Source: an uncultured Alphaproteobacteria bacterium (lineage in GTDB: Bacteria > Pseudomonadota > Alphaproteobacteria > SP197). From it: 64,000 nucleotides of DNA. Below are positions 1-8,897 of this stretch, one piece after another. The stretch covers positions 1-64,000 of the forward strand of contig CALSLK010000001.1 of assembly GCA_943787175.1 (NCBI GenBank), read 5' to 3'. How positions within the stretch are numbered: the first letter of the stretch is position 1; every line of letters starts with the position of its first letter. The notes beneath the pieces are model-generated. The model saw only the letters and a program-made list of their open reading frames with translations. It did not search any database and was not told the origin of the DNA. The position numbers and the translations under genes were made by a program.

Positions 1-402
1 CTCGATGCGGCCAATCTCGCGCACGCCTTCGCGCTGAATGCGATCGGGCCCGCGCTTATCATGAAGCATGTGCTGCCACGGTTGCCGCGGTCGGGTAAAG
101 CCGCCTTCGCAACGCTTTCCGCCAGGGTCGGAAGCATCGACGATAATCGGCTAGGTGGGTGGTATTCCTACCGGGCTTCGAAAGCAGCTCTCAATCAACT
201 GGTTCGAACAGCGGCTGTTGAAATGACCCGTCGATCTCCAGATGCACTTTGCATCGCCTTGCATCCCGGTACGGTAGCTACGGCGCTATCTGCTCCGTTC
301 GCGGCGGCTGGGTTGGAGGTTCATTCTCCAGCTGCGGCGGCTCGACATCTACTCGCCGCCGTCGATCAACTCACAGCGGATGCCAATGGTGGGTTTTTTT
401 GA
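1..402 (+). CDS. SDR-family oxidoreductase (C-factor type), 3' part, end frameshifted
   Basis: The reading frame is open from the first base, so the N-terminal Rossmann half lies outside the window. What remains has the SDR active-site pattern Tyr-x3-Lys (YRASK) and the usual C-terminal segment with HPGTV. This subtype probably acts as a cytoplasmic NAD(P)-dependent short-chain dehydrogenase of unknown substrate. The frame stops at TGA 400-402 straight after a run of seven T (394-400). With six T it would continue to TGA 428-430 and add DWRGQPVPW, which is the normal tail of this family. A one-base insertion or sequencing error is therefore likely. An SDR next to DUF2256 and a photolyase is a recurrent arrangement in proteobacteria. 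Confidence 0.8.
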   Translation, partial: LDAANLAHAFALNAIGPALIMKHVLPRLPRSGKAAFATLSARVGSIDDNRLGGWYSYRASKAALNQLVRTAAVEMTRRSPDALCIALHPGTVATALSAPFAAAGLEVHSPAAAARHLLAAVDQLTADANGGFF

Positions 403-434
403 CTGGCGCGGCCAGCCTGTGCCCTGGTGACCCC

Positions 435-611
435 ATGGCTGGTATGCGTCGCAAGACTAATCTACCGACTAAGCTCTGCGTGTTGTGCGGTCGGCCCTTC
501 GTCTGGCGCAAGAAATGGGCGCGCGACTGGGTGAACGTAAAATATTGCTCGGAGCGCTGCCGGACCGCGCCGCGCCGCGCTGCACCGGAACGTGGACTCG
601 TCTCGTCATGA
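435..611 (+). CDS. DUF2256 domain protein (small zinc-finger-like)
   Basis: A 58-residue basic protein with the DUF2256 signature: CVLCGRPF, then WRKKWARDW, then VKYCSERCR. The four Cys (CxxC and CxxxC) suggest a bound metal; the function of the family is unknown. ATG 435 and ATG 444 are both possible starts. Its stop codon overlaps the next start as ATGA (608-611), so it was translationally coupled to the photolyase gene. DUF2256 genes are commonly found beside photolyases of the iron-sulfur (PhrB) type. This gene looks intact although its partner is destroyed. Confidence 0.85.
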   Translation: MAGMRRKTNLPTKLCVLCGRPFVWRKKWARDWVNVKYCSERCRTAPRRAAPERGLVSS

Positions 612-775
612 ATGTCTTGAGAATTATTCTCGGCGACCAGCTATCTCTAGACATGTCGCGCTGGACGACGTCGATCCACGCAGTGACGTTGTCCTGATGA
701 TGGAGGTAATGGAAGAAAACACCTACGTCAGGCATCACAAGCAGAAAATAGTACTGGGTGCTGGCGGCGATGCGA
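608..775 (+). pseudogene. cryptochrome/photolyase (FeS-BCP, PhrB type), 5' fragment
   Basis: Starts with ATG overlapping the DUF2256 stop and encodes [17 protein letters not shown], the typical N-terminus of the iron-sulfur photolyase/cryptochrome family (light-driven DNA repair). The frame is lost near 660: continuation (ALDDVDPRSDVVLMMEV, YVRHHKQKIVL) is in another frame up to about 755, and a further shift is needed to reach the LAAMRHFA segment that continues beyond the insertion. IS copy A interrupts the gene at 776. The product cannot be functional. Confidence 0.85.
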
Positions 776-862
776 CTGTCTGACGTCAGCGCCTTTGGGA
801 CAGATTGAGTGGTTTTCATAAGGGAGTTTTCTGGCTCATCGTAGTGACCGTAGGGAACGAAG

Positions 863-1237
863 ATGAGGCAGAAAACCATGAGCAAGAGCGCCCCGGCAGA
901 ACAGGCCATCCGCGACATTCGGCGCAAGACGCGCAAGCGTTATTCGGCTGAGGAGAAGATCCGGATCGTGTTATCGGGCCTGCGCGGCGAGGAGAGCATC
1001 GCGGCTTTATGTCGCCATGAAGGCATCGCCGAGGGTCTTTATTACAGTTGGTCCAAGGAGTTCCTGGAGGCTGGCAAGAAGCGCCTTGCCGGCGACACGG
1101 CGCGTCAGGCCAGCAGTCCCGAGGTTAAGACACTGCGTGTCGAAGCCCGCGATCTCAAGGAGGCGCTGGCCGAACAGATACTGGAGAACCGGTTACTCAA
1201 AAAAAGCATGATCGGGGATGGGGGAGACGAGGAATGA
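863..1237 (+). CDS. IS3-family transposase OrfA (copy A)
   Basis: A 124-residue basic protein with an N-terminal helix-turn-helix (about residues 20-65, KRYSAEEKIRIVLSGLRG onward) and a C-terminal heptad-like segment (about 90-118) typical of the leucine zipper of IS3 OrfA. It binds the IS ends and forms part of the OrfAB transposase. Its stop overlaps the OrfB start as ATGA (1234-1237). A run of seven A followed by G at 1199-1206 lies near its 3' end (see separate entry). Confidence 0.92.
   Translation: MRQKTMSKSAPAEQAIRDIRRKTRKRYSAEEKIRIVLSGLRGEESIAALCRHEGIAEGLYYSWSKEFLEAGKKRLAGDTARQASSPEVKTLRVEARDLKEALAEQILENRLLKKSMIGDGGDEE
1199..1206 (+). other. A7G slippery site, candidate -1 frameshift signal in IS copy A
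   Basis: Seven A then G near the end of orfA. OrfB lies in the -1 frame relative to orfA, and that frame is open from this site to the orfB ATG at 1234. A -1 slip here would fuse OrfA to OrfB, the way IS3 elements usually make OrfAB. The same site is present in copies B (T run 4063-4069 on plus) and C. Inferred from sequence only. Confidence 0.6.
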
Positions 1238-2208
1238 GATATCCCGCATCTGAGAAACTGGAAATCATCAGGCTGGTCGAAGGCTCTCATCTACCGGTCC
1301 GGCGGACGTTGGATAAGCTGGGCATCCCGAGCACGACGTTTTACCGGTGGTACGACCGGTATCGAGGTGGAGGCGGCCTTGATGACCGCACCAGTGGCCC
1401 CGGTCGGGTGTGGAACCGCATCCCCGACGATGTGCGCCAGCAGATCGTGGAGATGGCCCTGGATGAGCCGGAACTATCGTCCAGGGAACTGGCCGTGAGG
1501 TTCACTGACACGAGACGCTATTTTGTCTCAGAAGCGTCTGTCTACCGGCTGCTCAAGGCCCACGACCTGATCACCAGCCCGGCCTTCATCGTCATCAAGG
1601 CAGCGAATGAGTTCAAGGACAAGACCTCAGCTCCGAACCAGCTCTGGCAGACCGACTTCACCTACTTCAAGGTCATCGGATGGGGATGGTTCTATCTGTC
1701 GACCATTCTCGACGACTACTCGCGCTACATCATCGCCTGGAAGCTGTGCACCACCATGAAGGCGGGCGATGTGACCCAGACACTGGAACTCGCGTTGGAA
1801 GCATCAGGCTGCGACCAGGCCGAGGTCATCCATAAACCCCGGCTGCTCAGCGATAATGGTTCGTCCTATATATCCGGCGATCTGGCCGAATGGCTTGAAG
1901 GCCAGGGTATGGAGCACGTTCGCGGTGCACCCTATCACCCGCAGACCCAGGGTAAGATCGAGCGTTGGCATCAGACGCTCAAGAACCGGATCTTGCTGGA
2001 AAACTACTATCTGCAGGGCGATCTCGAAAACCAGATCGGCACCTTCGTGGATTATTACAACAACCATCGCTACCACGAGAGCATTGGCAACGTCACACCA
2101 TCGGATGCTTACTTCGGGCGCCACACAGCCATCATCGAAAAGAGGGAAAAGATCAAAAAACTCACCATCCAAACCCGCCGCTTGAACCATCAACAACAAG
2201 CGGCTTAA
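1234..2208 (+). CDS. IS3-family transposase OrfB, DDE integrase (copy A)
   Basis: A 324-residue retroviral-type integrase-core transposase. An N-terminal HTH (about 10-50) and an HTH_21-like region precede the catalytic core. The DDE triad is visible as D in WQTDFTYF, D in LSDNGSSY and E in GKIERWHQ. It catalyses strand cleavage and transfer of the IS. The protein is identical in the three copies, which argues for recent spread and an active or recently active element. Confidence 0.95.
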   Translation: MRYPASEKLEIIRLVEGSHLPVRRTLDKLGIPSTTFYRWYDRYRGGGGLDDRTSGPGRVWNRIPDDVRQQIVEMALDEPELSSRELAVRFTDTRRYFVSEASVYRLLKAHDLITSPAFIVIKAANEFKDKTSAPNQLWQTDFTYFKVIGWGWFYLSTILDDYSRYIIAWKLCTTMKAGDVTQTLELALEASGCDQAEVIHKPRLLSDNGSSYISGDLAEWLEGQGMEHVRGAPYHPQTQGKIERWHQTLKNRILLENYYLQGDLENQIGTFVDYYNNHRYHESIGNVTPSDAYFGRHTAIIEKREKIKKLTIQTRRLNHQQQAA

Positions 2209-2282
2209 CATCAAATCAAGATGAGCCAGATACTCAATTAGAAAACGAGCTCACGCGTCCCAAATGTTCTGACGACGGACAG

Positions 2283-2985
2283 TGCGACATTTTGCCGAGA
2301 CGCTACGCGAGTGCGGTCTGACTGTCGACTATGTAAGCCTAGACGAGCCCGACAATACCGGCAGCTTCACAACCGAGATCCAACGCGCGGTGGCGCGGCA
2401 TCGCCCGAACCGCATTGTGGTGACCGAACCTTCGGAATGGCGTGTCCAGGCGATGGCCAAAAGCTGGGAAGCTCTCACCGGCGTGCCCGTCAAAGCTCGT
2501 TCCGATCGTCGTTTTTTCGTGAGCCGTACGAGGTTCTCTGCCTGGGCCAATGGCCGACGCAGCTGGCGAATGGAACACATCTACCGCGAAATGCGTCGAG
2601 AACATCACATTCTGATGGACGGCGATCAGCCGGAGGGCGGGGGACATGGAATTTTGATTCGGAAAAATCGCAAAAGCTTGCCAGCCGACGTGTCCCCTTC
2701 CAGAACCACTTCGCTTTGCACCAGACTCCACGACACGTGAGGTCATGGCGCTCGTCGCACAACGCTTCAGCGAGCATTTTGGCACACTCGATACATTCAG
2801 TTGGCCGGTGACCCGTGCCCAGGCACTGGAGGCATTGCAGGATTTCATAGCCAATGCCCTGCCGTGGTTCGGCGATTACCAAGACGCTATGAAGGAGGGC
2901 GAGACCTTTCTCTACCATTCTCTACTTGCGCCATCCCTAAATCTCGGCTTGATCCCTAAATCTCGGCTTGCTGTCACCGCGTGAA
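2283..2985 (+). pseudogene. cryptochrome/photolyase (PhrB type), middle fragment
   Basis: Continues the photolyase after IS copy A: MRHFAETLRECG, DEPDNTGSFT, VVTEPSEWRV, MEHIYREMRREH and DGDQPEGG are family signatures in one frame. Three more frame changes follow: WNFDSE in a second frame, NRKSLPADV back in the first, and LRFAPDSTTREVMALVAQRF in the third. A 19-bp tandem duplication (2933-2970) shifts the frame again before the LLSPRE segment. IS copy B cuts the gene at about 2986. The 3' part, which should carry the catalytic FAD region and the four Fe-S cysteines, is not found downstream of copy B, so it has been deleted or moved. Confidence 0.85.
2933..2970 (+). repeat. 19-bp perfect tandem duplication in the photolyase pseudogene
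   Basis: ATCCCTAAATCTCGGCTTG occurs twice head to tail (2933-2951, 2952-2970). Removing one unit restores the family sequence SLNLGLLSPRE, so the duplication is secondary. Nineteen is not a multiple of three, so it shifts the frame. Confidence 0.95.
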
Positions 2986-3059
2986 GTGTCCGTCGTCAGA
3001 ACATTTGGGACGCGTGAGCTCGTTTTCTAATTGAGTATCTGGCTCATCTTGATTTGATG

Positions 3060-4034
3060 TTAAGCCGCTTGTTGTTGATGGTTCAAGCGGCGGGTTTGGA
3101 TGGTGAGTTTTTTGATCTTTTCCCTCTTTTCGATGATGGCTGTGTGGCGCCCGAAGTAAGCATCCGATGGTGTGACGTTGCCAATGCTCTCGTGGTAGCG
3201 ATGGTTGTTGTAATAATCCACGAAGGTGCCGATCTGGTTTTCGAGATCGCCCTGCAGATAGTAGTTTTCCAGCAAGATCCGGTTCTTGAGCGTCTGATGC
3301 CAACGCTCGATCTTACCCTGGGTCTGCGGGTGATAGGGTGCACCGCGAACGTGCTCCATACCCTGGCCTTCAAGCCATTCGGCCAGATCGCCGGATATAT
3401 AGGACGAACCATTATCGCTGAGCAGCCGGGGTTTATGGATGACCTCGGCCTGGTCGCAGCCTGATGCTTCCAACGCGAGTTCCAGTGTCTGGGTCACATC
3501 GCCCGCCTTCATGGTGGTGCACAGCTTCCAGGCGATGATGTAGCGCGAGTAGTCGTCGAGAATGGTCGACAGATAGAACCATCCCCATCCGATGACCTTG
3601 AAGTAGGTGAAGTCGGTCTGCCAGAGCTGGTTCGGAGCTGAGGTCTTGTCCTTGAACTCATTCGCTGCCTTGATGACGATGAAGGCCGGGCTGGTGATCA
3701 GGTCGTGGGCCTTGAGCAGCCGGTAGACAGACGCTTCTGAGACAAAATAGCGTCTCGTGTCAGTGAACCTCACGGCCAGTTCCCTGGACGATAGTTCCGG
3801 CTCATCCAGGGCCATCTCCACGATCTGCTGGCGCACATCGTCGGGGATGCGGTTCCACACCCGACCGGGGCCACTGGTGCGGTCATCAAGGCCGCCTCCA
3901 CCTCGATACCGGTCGTACCACCGGTAAAACGTCGTGCTCGGGATGCCCAGCTTATCCAACGTCCGCCGGACCGGTAGATGAGAGCCTTCGACCAGCCTGA
4001 TGATTTCCAGTTTCTCAGATGCGGGATATCTCAT
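3060..4034 (-). CDS. IS3-family transposase OrfB (copy B)
   Basis: Identical in protein sequence to OrfB of copy A, with the intact DDE core (WQTDFTYF, LSDNGSSY, GKIERWHQ). It overlaps the orfA stop by the ATGA arrangement. No lesion is seen, so it could supply transposase. Confidence 0.95.
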   Translation of the reverse strand: MRYPASEKLEIIRLVEGSHLPVRRTLDKLGIPSTTFYRWYDRYRGGGGLDDRTSGPGRVWNRIPDDVRQQIVEMALDEPELSSRELAVRFTDTRRYFVSEASVYRLLKAHDLITSPAFIVIKAANEFKDKTSAPNQLWQTDFTYFKVIGWGWFYLSTILDDYSRYIIAWKLCTTMKAGDVTQTLELALEASGCDQAEVIHKPRLLSDNGSSYISGDLAEWLEGQGMEHVRGAPYHPQTQGKIERWHQTLKNRILLENYYLQGDLENQIGTFVDYYNNHRYHESIGNVTPSDAYFGRHTAIIEKREKIKKLTIQTRRLNHQQQAA

Positions 4035-4405
4035 TCCTCGTCTCCCCCATCCCCGATCATGCTTTTTTTGAGTAACCGGTTCTCCAGTATCTGTTCGGCC
4101 AGCGCCTCCTTGAGATCGCGGGCTTCGACACGCAGTGTCTTAACCTCGGGACTGCTGGCCTGACGCGCCGTGTCGCCGGCAAGGCGCTTCTTGCCAGCCT
4201 CCAGGAACTCCTTGGACCAACTGTAATAAAGACCCTCGGCGATGCCTTCATGGCGACATAAAGCCGCGATGCTCTCCTCGCCGCGCAGGCCCGATAACAC
4301 AATCCGGATCTTCTCCTCAGCCGAATAACGCTTGCGCGTCTTGCGCCGAATGTCGCGGATGGCCTGTTCTGCCGGGGCGCTCTTGCTCATGGTTTTCTGC
4401 CTCAT
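4031..4405 (-). CDS. IS3-family transposase OrfA (copy B)
   Basis: Identical to OrfA of copy A: a 124-residue HTH protein with the A7G frameshift candidate near its 3' end (seven T at 4063-4069 on the plus strand). Confidence 0.92.
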   Translation of the reverse strand: MRQKTMSKSAPAEQAIRDIRRKTRKRYSAEEKIRIVLSGLRGEESIAALCRHEGIAEGLYYSWSKEFLEAGKKRLAGDTARQASSPEVKTLRVEARDLKEALAEQILENRLLKKSMIGDGGDEE

Positions 4406-4492
4406 CTTCGTTCCCTACGGTCACTACGATGAGCCAGAAAACTCCCTTATGAAAACCACTCAATCTGTCCCAAAGGCGCTGACGTCAGACAG

Positions 4493-4775
4493 GCCTCACT
4501 AGCCTGACGGCCCATTTCAACAACAGCGGCTGCTGTGTTCAGTACAGGAGTCAGGTCCGTCAGCTCATCGGCTGTCAAAGCAGTGGGCAGGCACAACGGC
4601 CGTGCCGACCAGATCAGTGAATGAAGTTTGCATCGTCGTACTCCGTGAATGATCGGCCCACCTGGTGCGCCAGCTCCTTGGTTGCCGTCGCCTGAGCGTG
4701 CCTTGCCCCTAGTATGAGAACTCTAAGTGTTCTGCTGATCCCAAGCAAGCAGCCTCGCAGGTCAGCTGACATGTC
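4493..4775. other. Intergenic stretch beside IS copy B, no confident gene
   Basis: Between copy B and the EamA gene. On the minus strand a 52-codon ORF (4614-4772, ending GRSFTEYDDANFIH) starts just after the EamA stop, and a second open stretch runs into the IS (LPTALTADELTDLTPVLN and on). Neither is recognised; they may be remnants of a gene truncated by the IS. No photolyase sequence is present. Confidence 0.4.
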
Positions 4776-5708
4776 CTAGTCGGCGTTATCCGCACCTGCC
4801 GAAGCCAATCGTTGGCCGGCCGGTCCCGAAGAACGGTTCATCGCGACTTCCACGATGCCGGCGAGAACAACCAGGGTCGTACCCGTTGCCTCGCGCCAGC
4901 CAAAGGGTTCATCCGTTAAAATTGCAGCGCTGATGACACCGACCACGAGTTCGGAAAGGACCAGAATGCCGAAGACACCTGCCCCGATCTTTTGCGGTGC
5001 CCAGAAGACAAAGGCGGTTGTTGGAAGCACGAACACCAACACGAGGACGAGCAGAAACGGCAGGTTTTCTTCGATCGCGTCGAGCGTTGGTATCGCTCCG
5101 ATCGCATGGGAAAGCAGGGGGTACTGGAAAGCGGACGCGACGATGCAAAACAGGATGACCATGAACAGGAGTGGAAAGATCCCCTGGGGTTGTTCGATCT
5201 CGGTCCTCACCGCTCCGGCTGCGATGAGCACGCCGCCGATCAGACCGAACCAGTCACCCAGTTGCGTGGGCACGGGTAAACCAATGTCGAGCCCGACCGC
5301 GATCCAGACACCGATCAGCGCCAGTGTGATACTGATTGCGCGCGATCTGCCCGGATACCGCTTTAGAAAAACCATCTCGAAAATGGTCGCCCATAACGGC
5401 ATCAGATAGAAGAAAACCAGAGCCCTGACGACGTCGGTGAGAATGAACGAATTTGCGTAAAACACCGCACCGCTGCCAAGCAACAGACCACAGGCCCAGT
5501 ATCGCATGCCGATCGGCTGGCCTTTCATCAGGCGCCAGAATGCGACCGGCAGCAGAACGGCCATACAGATCACCCATTGCGCGACCGTGCCCCATCCGCC
5601 GGTCATACCGGCCTCAAGCAGAAGCCGTTGCGGCAGCCAGTAGAGGCCCCAGCAACCGGCTGATACAAACACGAAAAAACAGATCAGAAGAAAACGCGGA
5701 TGGCGCAA
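4776..5708 (-). CDS. EamA/DMT-family transporter
   Basis: A 310-residue hydrophobic protein with about ten membrane segments in two repeats, the layout of the drug/metabolite transporter (EamA) superfamily; it probably exports a small metabolite across the inner membrane. The start is TTG at 5708, with GGAG eight bases upstream; no in-frame ATG lies nearby. The last 25 residues are polar and cytoplasmic. It is transcribed in the same direction as the Rieske gene upstream but 119 bases away, so cotranscription is uncertain. The substrate is unknown. Confidence 0.85.
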   Translation of the reverse strand: MRHPRFLLICFFVFVSAGCWGLYWLPQRLLLEAGMTGGWGTVAQWVICMAVLLPVAFWRLMKGQPIGMRYWACGLLLGSGAVFYANSFILTDVVRALVFFYLMPLWATIFEMVFLKRYPGRSRAISITLALIGVWIAVGLDIGLPVPTQLGDWFGLIGGVLIAAGAVRTEIEQPQGIFPLLFMVILFCIVASAFQYPLLSHAIGAIPTLDAIEENLPFLLVLVLVFVLPTTAFVFWAPQKIGAGVFGILVLSELVVGVISAAILTDEPFGWREATGTTLVVLAGIVEVAMNRSSGPAGQRLASAGADNAD

Positions 5709-5827
5709 CGAAAAACTCCAAGCGCACGAGTGCGCGTTTGGTCAGTAGACCCAAATGCCTTCAAAAGGAAAGGCGAATCGTTCCCGGGCGGGCACCGTCT
5801 CACAAGGCGAAGGTTATCCCGAGCCTG

Positions 5828-7011
5828 CTAGTCCATCGCCAGAACGCGCGCCCTGTCTTCATCGCTGAACGCGGCGAGCCAGAGCTTGTAGAAATGATGG
5901 ATGAGCTGTTCGCCGTCAAAGCTGGCACCGGCATCGACCATGAAACGGCCGGCATCATAGGCGCGCGAATTCAACCCCTGCTGGACGCCAATGTTGAGCG
6001 CAACATCTTCGGGGCCGAGGTCTTCGTTCATATAGCGGATCGCCGCCAACGAGGTCTCATCGAGCTCGTCGGCAACACTGTAATAGAGCATCTCGATCTT
6101 GCAGGACTGGGCCGTGACCGGGATGACATCGAAGACCCAGATGATGTCGGTGTAGGGAAAGGTCAGGAAAAAGACGCTGGGCCAGAGCAGGTCGTCGATG
6201 AAGTTTTCGGACTGCCAGAAATCAGGCTTCTTGGCAAAGCTGTAACCTTCGTTGTTGGGATCGCCCGGTCCACCGATCAGCGCCAGCGAGACATCGTCGG
6301 CGATCTGCCGCCCGTTCTCGAAGTCGCACATAGCGGTTGAAGATCTGGTGCTGCGGCCCGCTGATGCCCAGATGATAGGCATCGATGCCGTTGTCCATCA
6401 CGACCTTCCAGTTGCACGCGACGTCGTAGACCATGGTGGAGTGGAGTTTGGGGTTGTCGAGATCCTTGAAATGGGAGCGCAGGCGTTCGTCGTAGCCCTG
6501 ACAATGTTCGACCATGGTCGGCGCATCGTCATCCAGGTTGATAAAGACGAAGCTGCCATATTCCTCGATGCGCACCGGGACCAGCCCGATCTTCGAGGGA
6601 TCGAAACCTTGGACACCGCTCTTGGCGCTCGAGGGGCGCAGCGCGCCATCCAGACCATAAGCCCAGGAGTGATAGGGGCAGGTCACAACCGCTTTCAGCG
6701 AACCGCGTTTTTCGCTGACCAGACGATGGGCACGATGGCGGCAGACATTGTGGAAGGCGCGGAGTTCTCCATCGCGTCCTTTGACGACAAGTACGCTGTC
6801 CGCGACCGATAGTCTTGGTGACGAAGTCGCCGGGCTGGGAAAAGTCGTTCTTGTGGCCGACGAACTGCCAGGTTTTGGCAAAGACCTTCTCCATCTCGAA
6901 ATCAAACACCTTCTGCGAGGTGTAGACCGACGCGGGGAGCGTTTGGGAAAGCCGGGGATCGTCGGAAAACCCTGTCACGTCACCGCGCAGTGCTGTCTCT
7001 ACCTGATTCAT
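5828..7011 (-). pseudogene. Rieske-type ring-hydroxylating oxygenase alpha subunit, two frameshifts
   Basis: Three overlapping frames together give one complete protein of about 390 residues. The N-terminus (MNQVETALRGDVTGF) starts at 7011. The Rieske 2Fe-2S ligands follow as CRHRAH and CPYHSW, then the mononuclear iron region MDNGIDAYHLGISGPQH, and the C-terminal SRPBCC-like half. Frameshifts lie near 6812 (after FVTKTIG) and near 6325 (after IFNRY). Relatives hydroxylate or demethylate aromatic compounds or quaternary amines such as carnitine and glycine betaine; the substrate cannot be read here. No reductase gene is adjacent. It is either a young pseudogene or carries two sequencing indels. 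Confidence 0.85.
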
Positions 7012-7148
7012 CCCATCAATCCTTCCCTAGTGTTCATAAACACATTGAGGCTCCGCCCGTATCACAGATTACAGTCAAGTGCGTTCCAGAAGCCAGAGGC
7101 CGCCTTGCGGCCATCCGGGTGATCCGGTCACGAGTGGCTGATCAGCGA

Positions 7149-8870
7149 TCAAGCTGTCCTGGTTTCGGTCAGGCCCAGCTTTTTGACCATGGCTTCGCGC
7201 ATGCGGAACTTCTGGGCTTTGCCAGTAACCGTCATCGGAACTTCTTCAACGAAGTCGACATAGCGCGGGACCTTGAAGTGAGCGATCTGGCCACGGCAGA
7301 ATCCGATGATATCCTCGGCGCTCGCCGTATGGCCTTCGCGCAAGACGATCCAGACGGCAATCTCCTCGCCCATCTTCTCGTCGGGCACCCCAAAGACCTG
7401 GACCATGGCAACTGCGGGGTGGCGATAGAGATACTCCTCGATCTCGCGGGGGTAGACGTTTTCGCCACCGCGCACAACCATGTCCTTCACACGCCCGACG
7501 ATGTTGGCGTAACCCTGCGCATCGATGGTTCCCAGATCGCCGGAATGCATGAAGCCGTCAGCATCAATCGACGCAGCCGTGTTTTCGGGGTCGTCCCAGT
7601 AACCCAGCATGACGGAGTAACCCCCGGTGAGGATCTCGCCGGGTTCACCAATCGACATGGTCGCGCCGGTTTCGGGATCGGCAATCCTGACCTCGACATG
7701 AGGATGGACCCGCCCGACCGTGGTCACGCGCCAGTCAATCGGATCATCGGTGTGGCTCTGGAACGACACCGGGCTGGTTTCGGTCATGCCATAGGCAATG
7801 GTGACTTCGGCAACGCCCATATCGGCGACGACACGTTTCATCAGTTCGATGGGACAGGGCGAACCCGCCATGATGCCGGTGCGCAGACTTGATGTATCCG
7901 CGTCCCCGAACGCCGGATGATCAAGCATGGCGGCAAACATGGTGGGAACGCCGTAAACCGCCGTGCAGCGCTCAGCGGTGATGGCATTCAGGGTTGAAGC
8001 AGGCTCGAACCCCTCGCCCGGGAAAACCATGGTGGCGCCGGTCGTCACACAACCAAGTGTGCCCATGACCATGCCGAAGCAATGGTAGAGGGGGACGGGA
8101 ATGCATAGCCGATCAGCCTGGGAAAAATGCAGGCGCTCGACGGTAAAGCGCGCATTGTTGAGGATGTTGACGTGTGACAGGGTCGCGCCCTTGGGCGTGC
8201 CGGTCGTGCCGCTGGTGAACTGGATGTTGATGGCGTCATCGGGATGCAGACTGGCGGTGACAGCGTCCAGCGCCGTGAGATCGGCCCCCTCGCCCATCGC
8301 CATGACATCGGCAAAACGCAATATGCCGGAATGTTGTGTGTCACCGGTGGCAATCACCATGTGAAGCTCCGGCAGGCGCGCAGACCTGAGATTACCCGGT
8401 TCTGCCTGTTCCAGCTCCGGCGCCAGCTCTCGGATCATGCCCAGATAATCTGAACTCTTGAACGCCTCTGCCGTGAGCAAGGCTCGACAGCCGACCTTGT
8501 TGAGGGCGTATTCCAGCTCGGTCAGACGGTAGGCCGGGTTGATGTTGACAAGCACAAGTCCGGCCCGGGCCGAGGCAAACTGGATCAGCAGCCATTCCGG
8601 CCGGTTGGGCGACCAGATGCCGATGCGGTCGCCCTTTTCCAGGCCAAGTGCCAAAAGGCCTGCAGCCAGGGCATCGACCTTTGCCCCAAACTCTTTCCAA
8701 CTCCAGCGTTCGCCGTGTTCAGAAAAAACAGCAGCATCCCGGTCACCGAACGTCGCGACCGTTTCGGCGAAGACCTCAGGAATGATGCGATGCCAGAGCG
8801 GAGCGTCACCATCAGACTTGACGTGAGAGAGGCCATTACGGGCTGCCAGCATGGTGTCGCAATCTGTCAT
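7149..8870 (-). CDS. AMP-binding acyl-CoA synthetase (leucine/isovalerate operon)
   Basis: A 573-residue adenylate-forming ligase: P-loop [10 protein letters not shown] at about 219-228, the YGMTETSP motif near 365, MHSGDLG, and the C-terminal catalytic lysine region VTGKAQKF. It activates a short- or medium-chain carboxylic acid to its CoA thioester with ATP, giving AMP and PPi. It is the last gene of an operon with mccB, mccA and ivd, 27 bases after ivd, so a branched-chain acid such as isovalerate is a plausible substrate. Alternatives are general fatty acyl-CoA ligase or DmdB-like activity. Confidence 0.9.
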   Translation of the reverse strand: MTDCDTMLAARNGLSHVKSDGDAPLWHRIIPEVFAETVATFGDRDAAVFSEHGERWSWKEFGAKVDALAAGLLALGLEKGDRIGIWSPNRPEWLLIQFASARAGLVLVNINPAYRLTELEYALNKVGCRALLTAEAFKSSDYLGMIRELAPELEQAEPGNLRSARLPELHMVIATGDTQHSGILRFADVMAMGEGADLTALDAVTASLHPDDAINIQFTSGTTGTPKGATLSHVNILNNARFTVERLHFSQADRLCIPVPLYHCFGMVMGTLGCVTTGATMVFPGEGFEPASTLNAITAERCTAVYGVPTMFAAMLDHPAFGDADTSSLRTGIMAGSPCPIELMKRVVADMGVAEVTIAYGMTETSPVSFQSHTDDPIDWRVTTVGRVHPHVEVRIADPETGATMSIGEPGEILTGGYSVMLGYWDDPENTAASIDADGFMHSGDLGTIDAQGYANIVGRVKDMVVRGGENVYPREIEEYLYRHPAVAMVQVFGVPDEKMGEEIAVWIVLREGHTASAEDIIGFCRGQIAHFKVPRYVDFVEEVPMTVTGKAQKFRMREAMVKKLGLTETRTA

Positions 8871-8897
8871 GGTCGTTTCCCGTTTGGCGCCGTGGTG

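Larger units (their letters stand above)
776..2282 (+). mobile_element. IS3-family insertion sequence, copy A
   Basis: About 1.5 kb with two overlapping transposase ORFs (orfA, orfB). The ends form imperfect inverted repeats: left TGTCTGACGTCAG, right (reverse complement) TGTCCGTCGTCAG, both followed by a shared TTTGGGAC a few bases inward. Counting one extra terminal base on each side (CTGTC...GACAG), the 5-bp sequence TGCGA is repeated directly on both sides (771-775 and 2283-2287) as a target duplication, so this copy arrived by simple transposition into the photolyase gene. It has two further copies here, at 2986-4492 and 31783-33289, both inverted relative to it. Confidence 0.93.
2986..4492 (-). 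mobile_element. IS3-family insertion sequence, copy B
   Basis: Same element as copy A in the opposite orientation; the 1505-bp core is 2987-4491. No target duplication is visible: the left flank ends GTGAA, the right flank begins GCCTC. The left flank is photolyase sequence and the right flank is not, so a deletion or rearrangement is associated with this copy. Together with copy A it forms an inverted pair around a 0.7-kb photolyase fragment. Confidence 0.93.
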
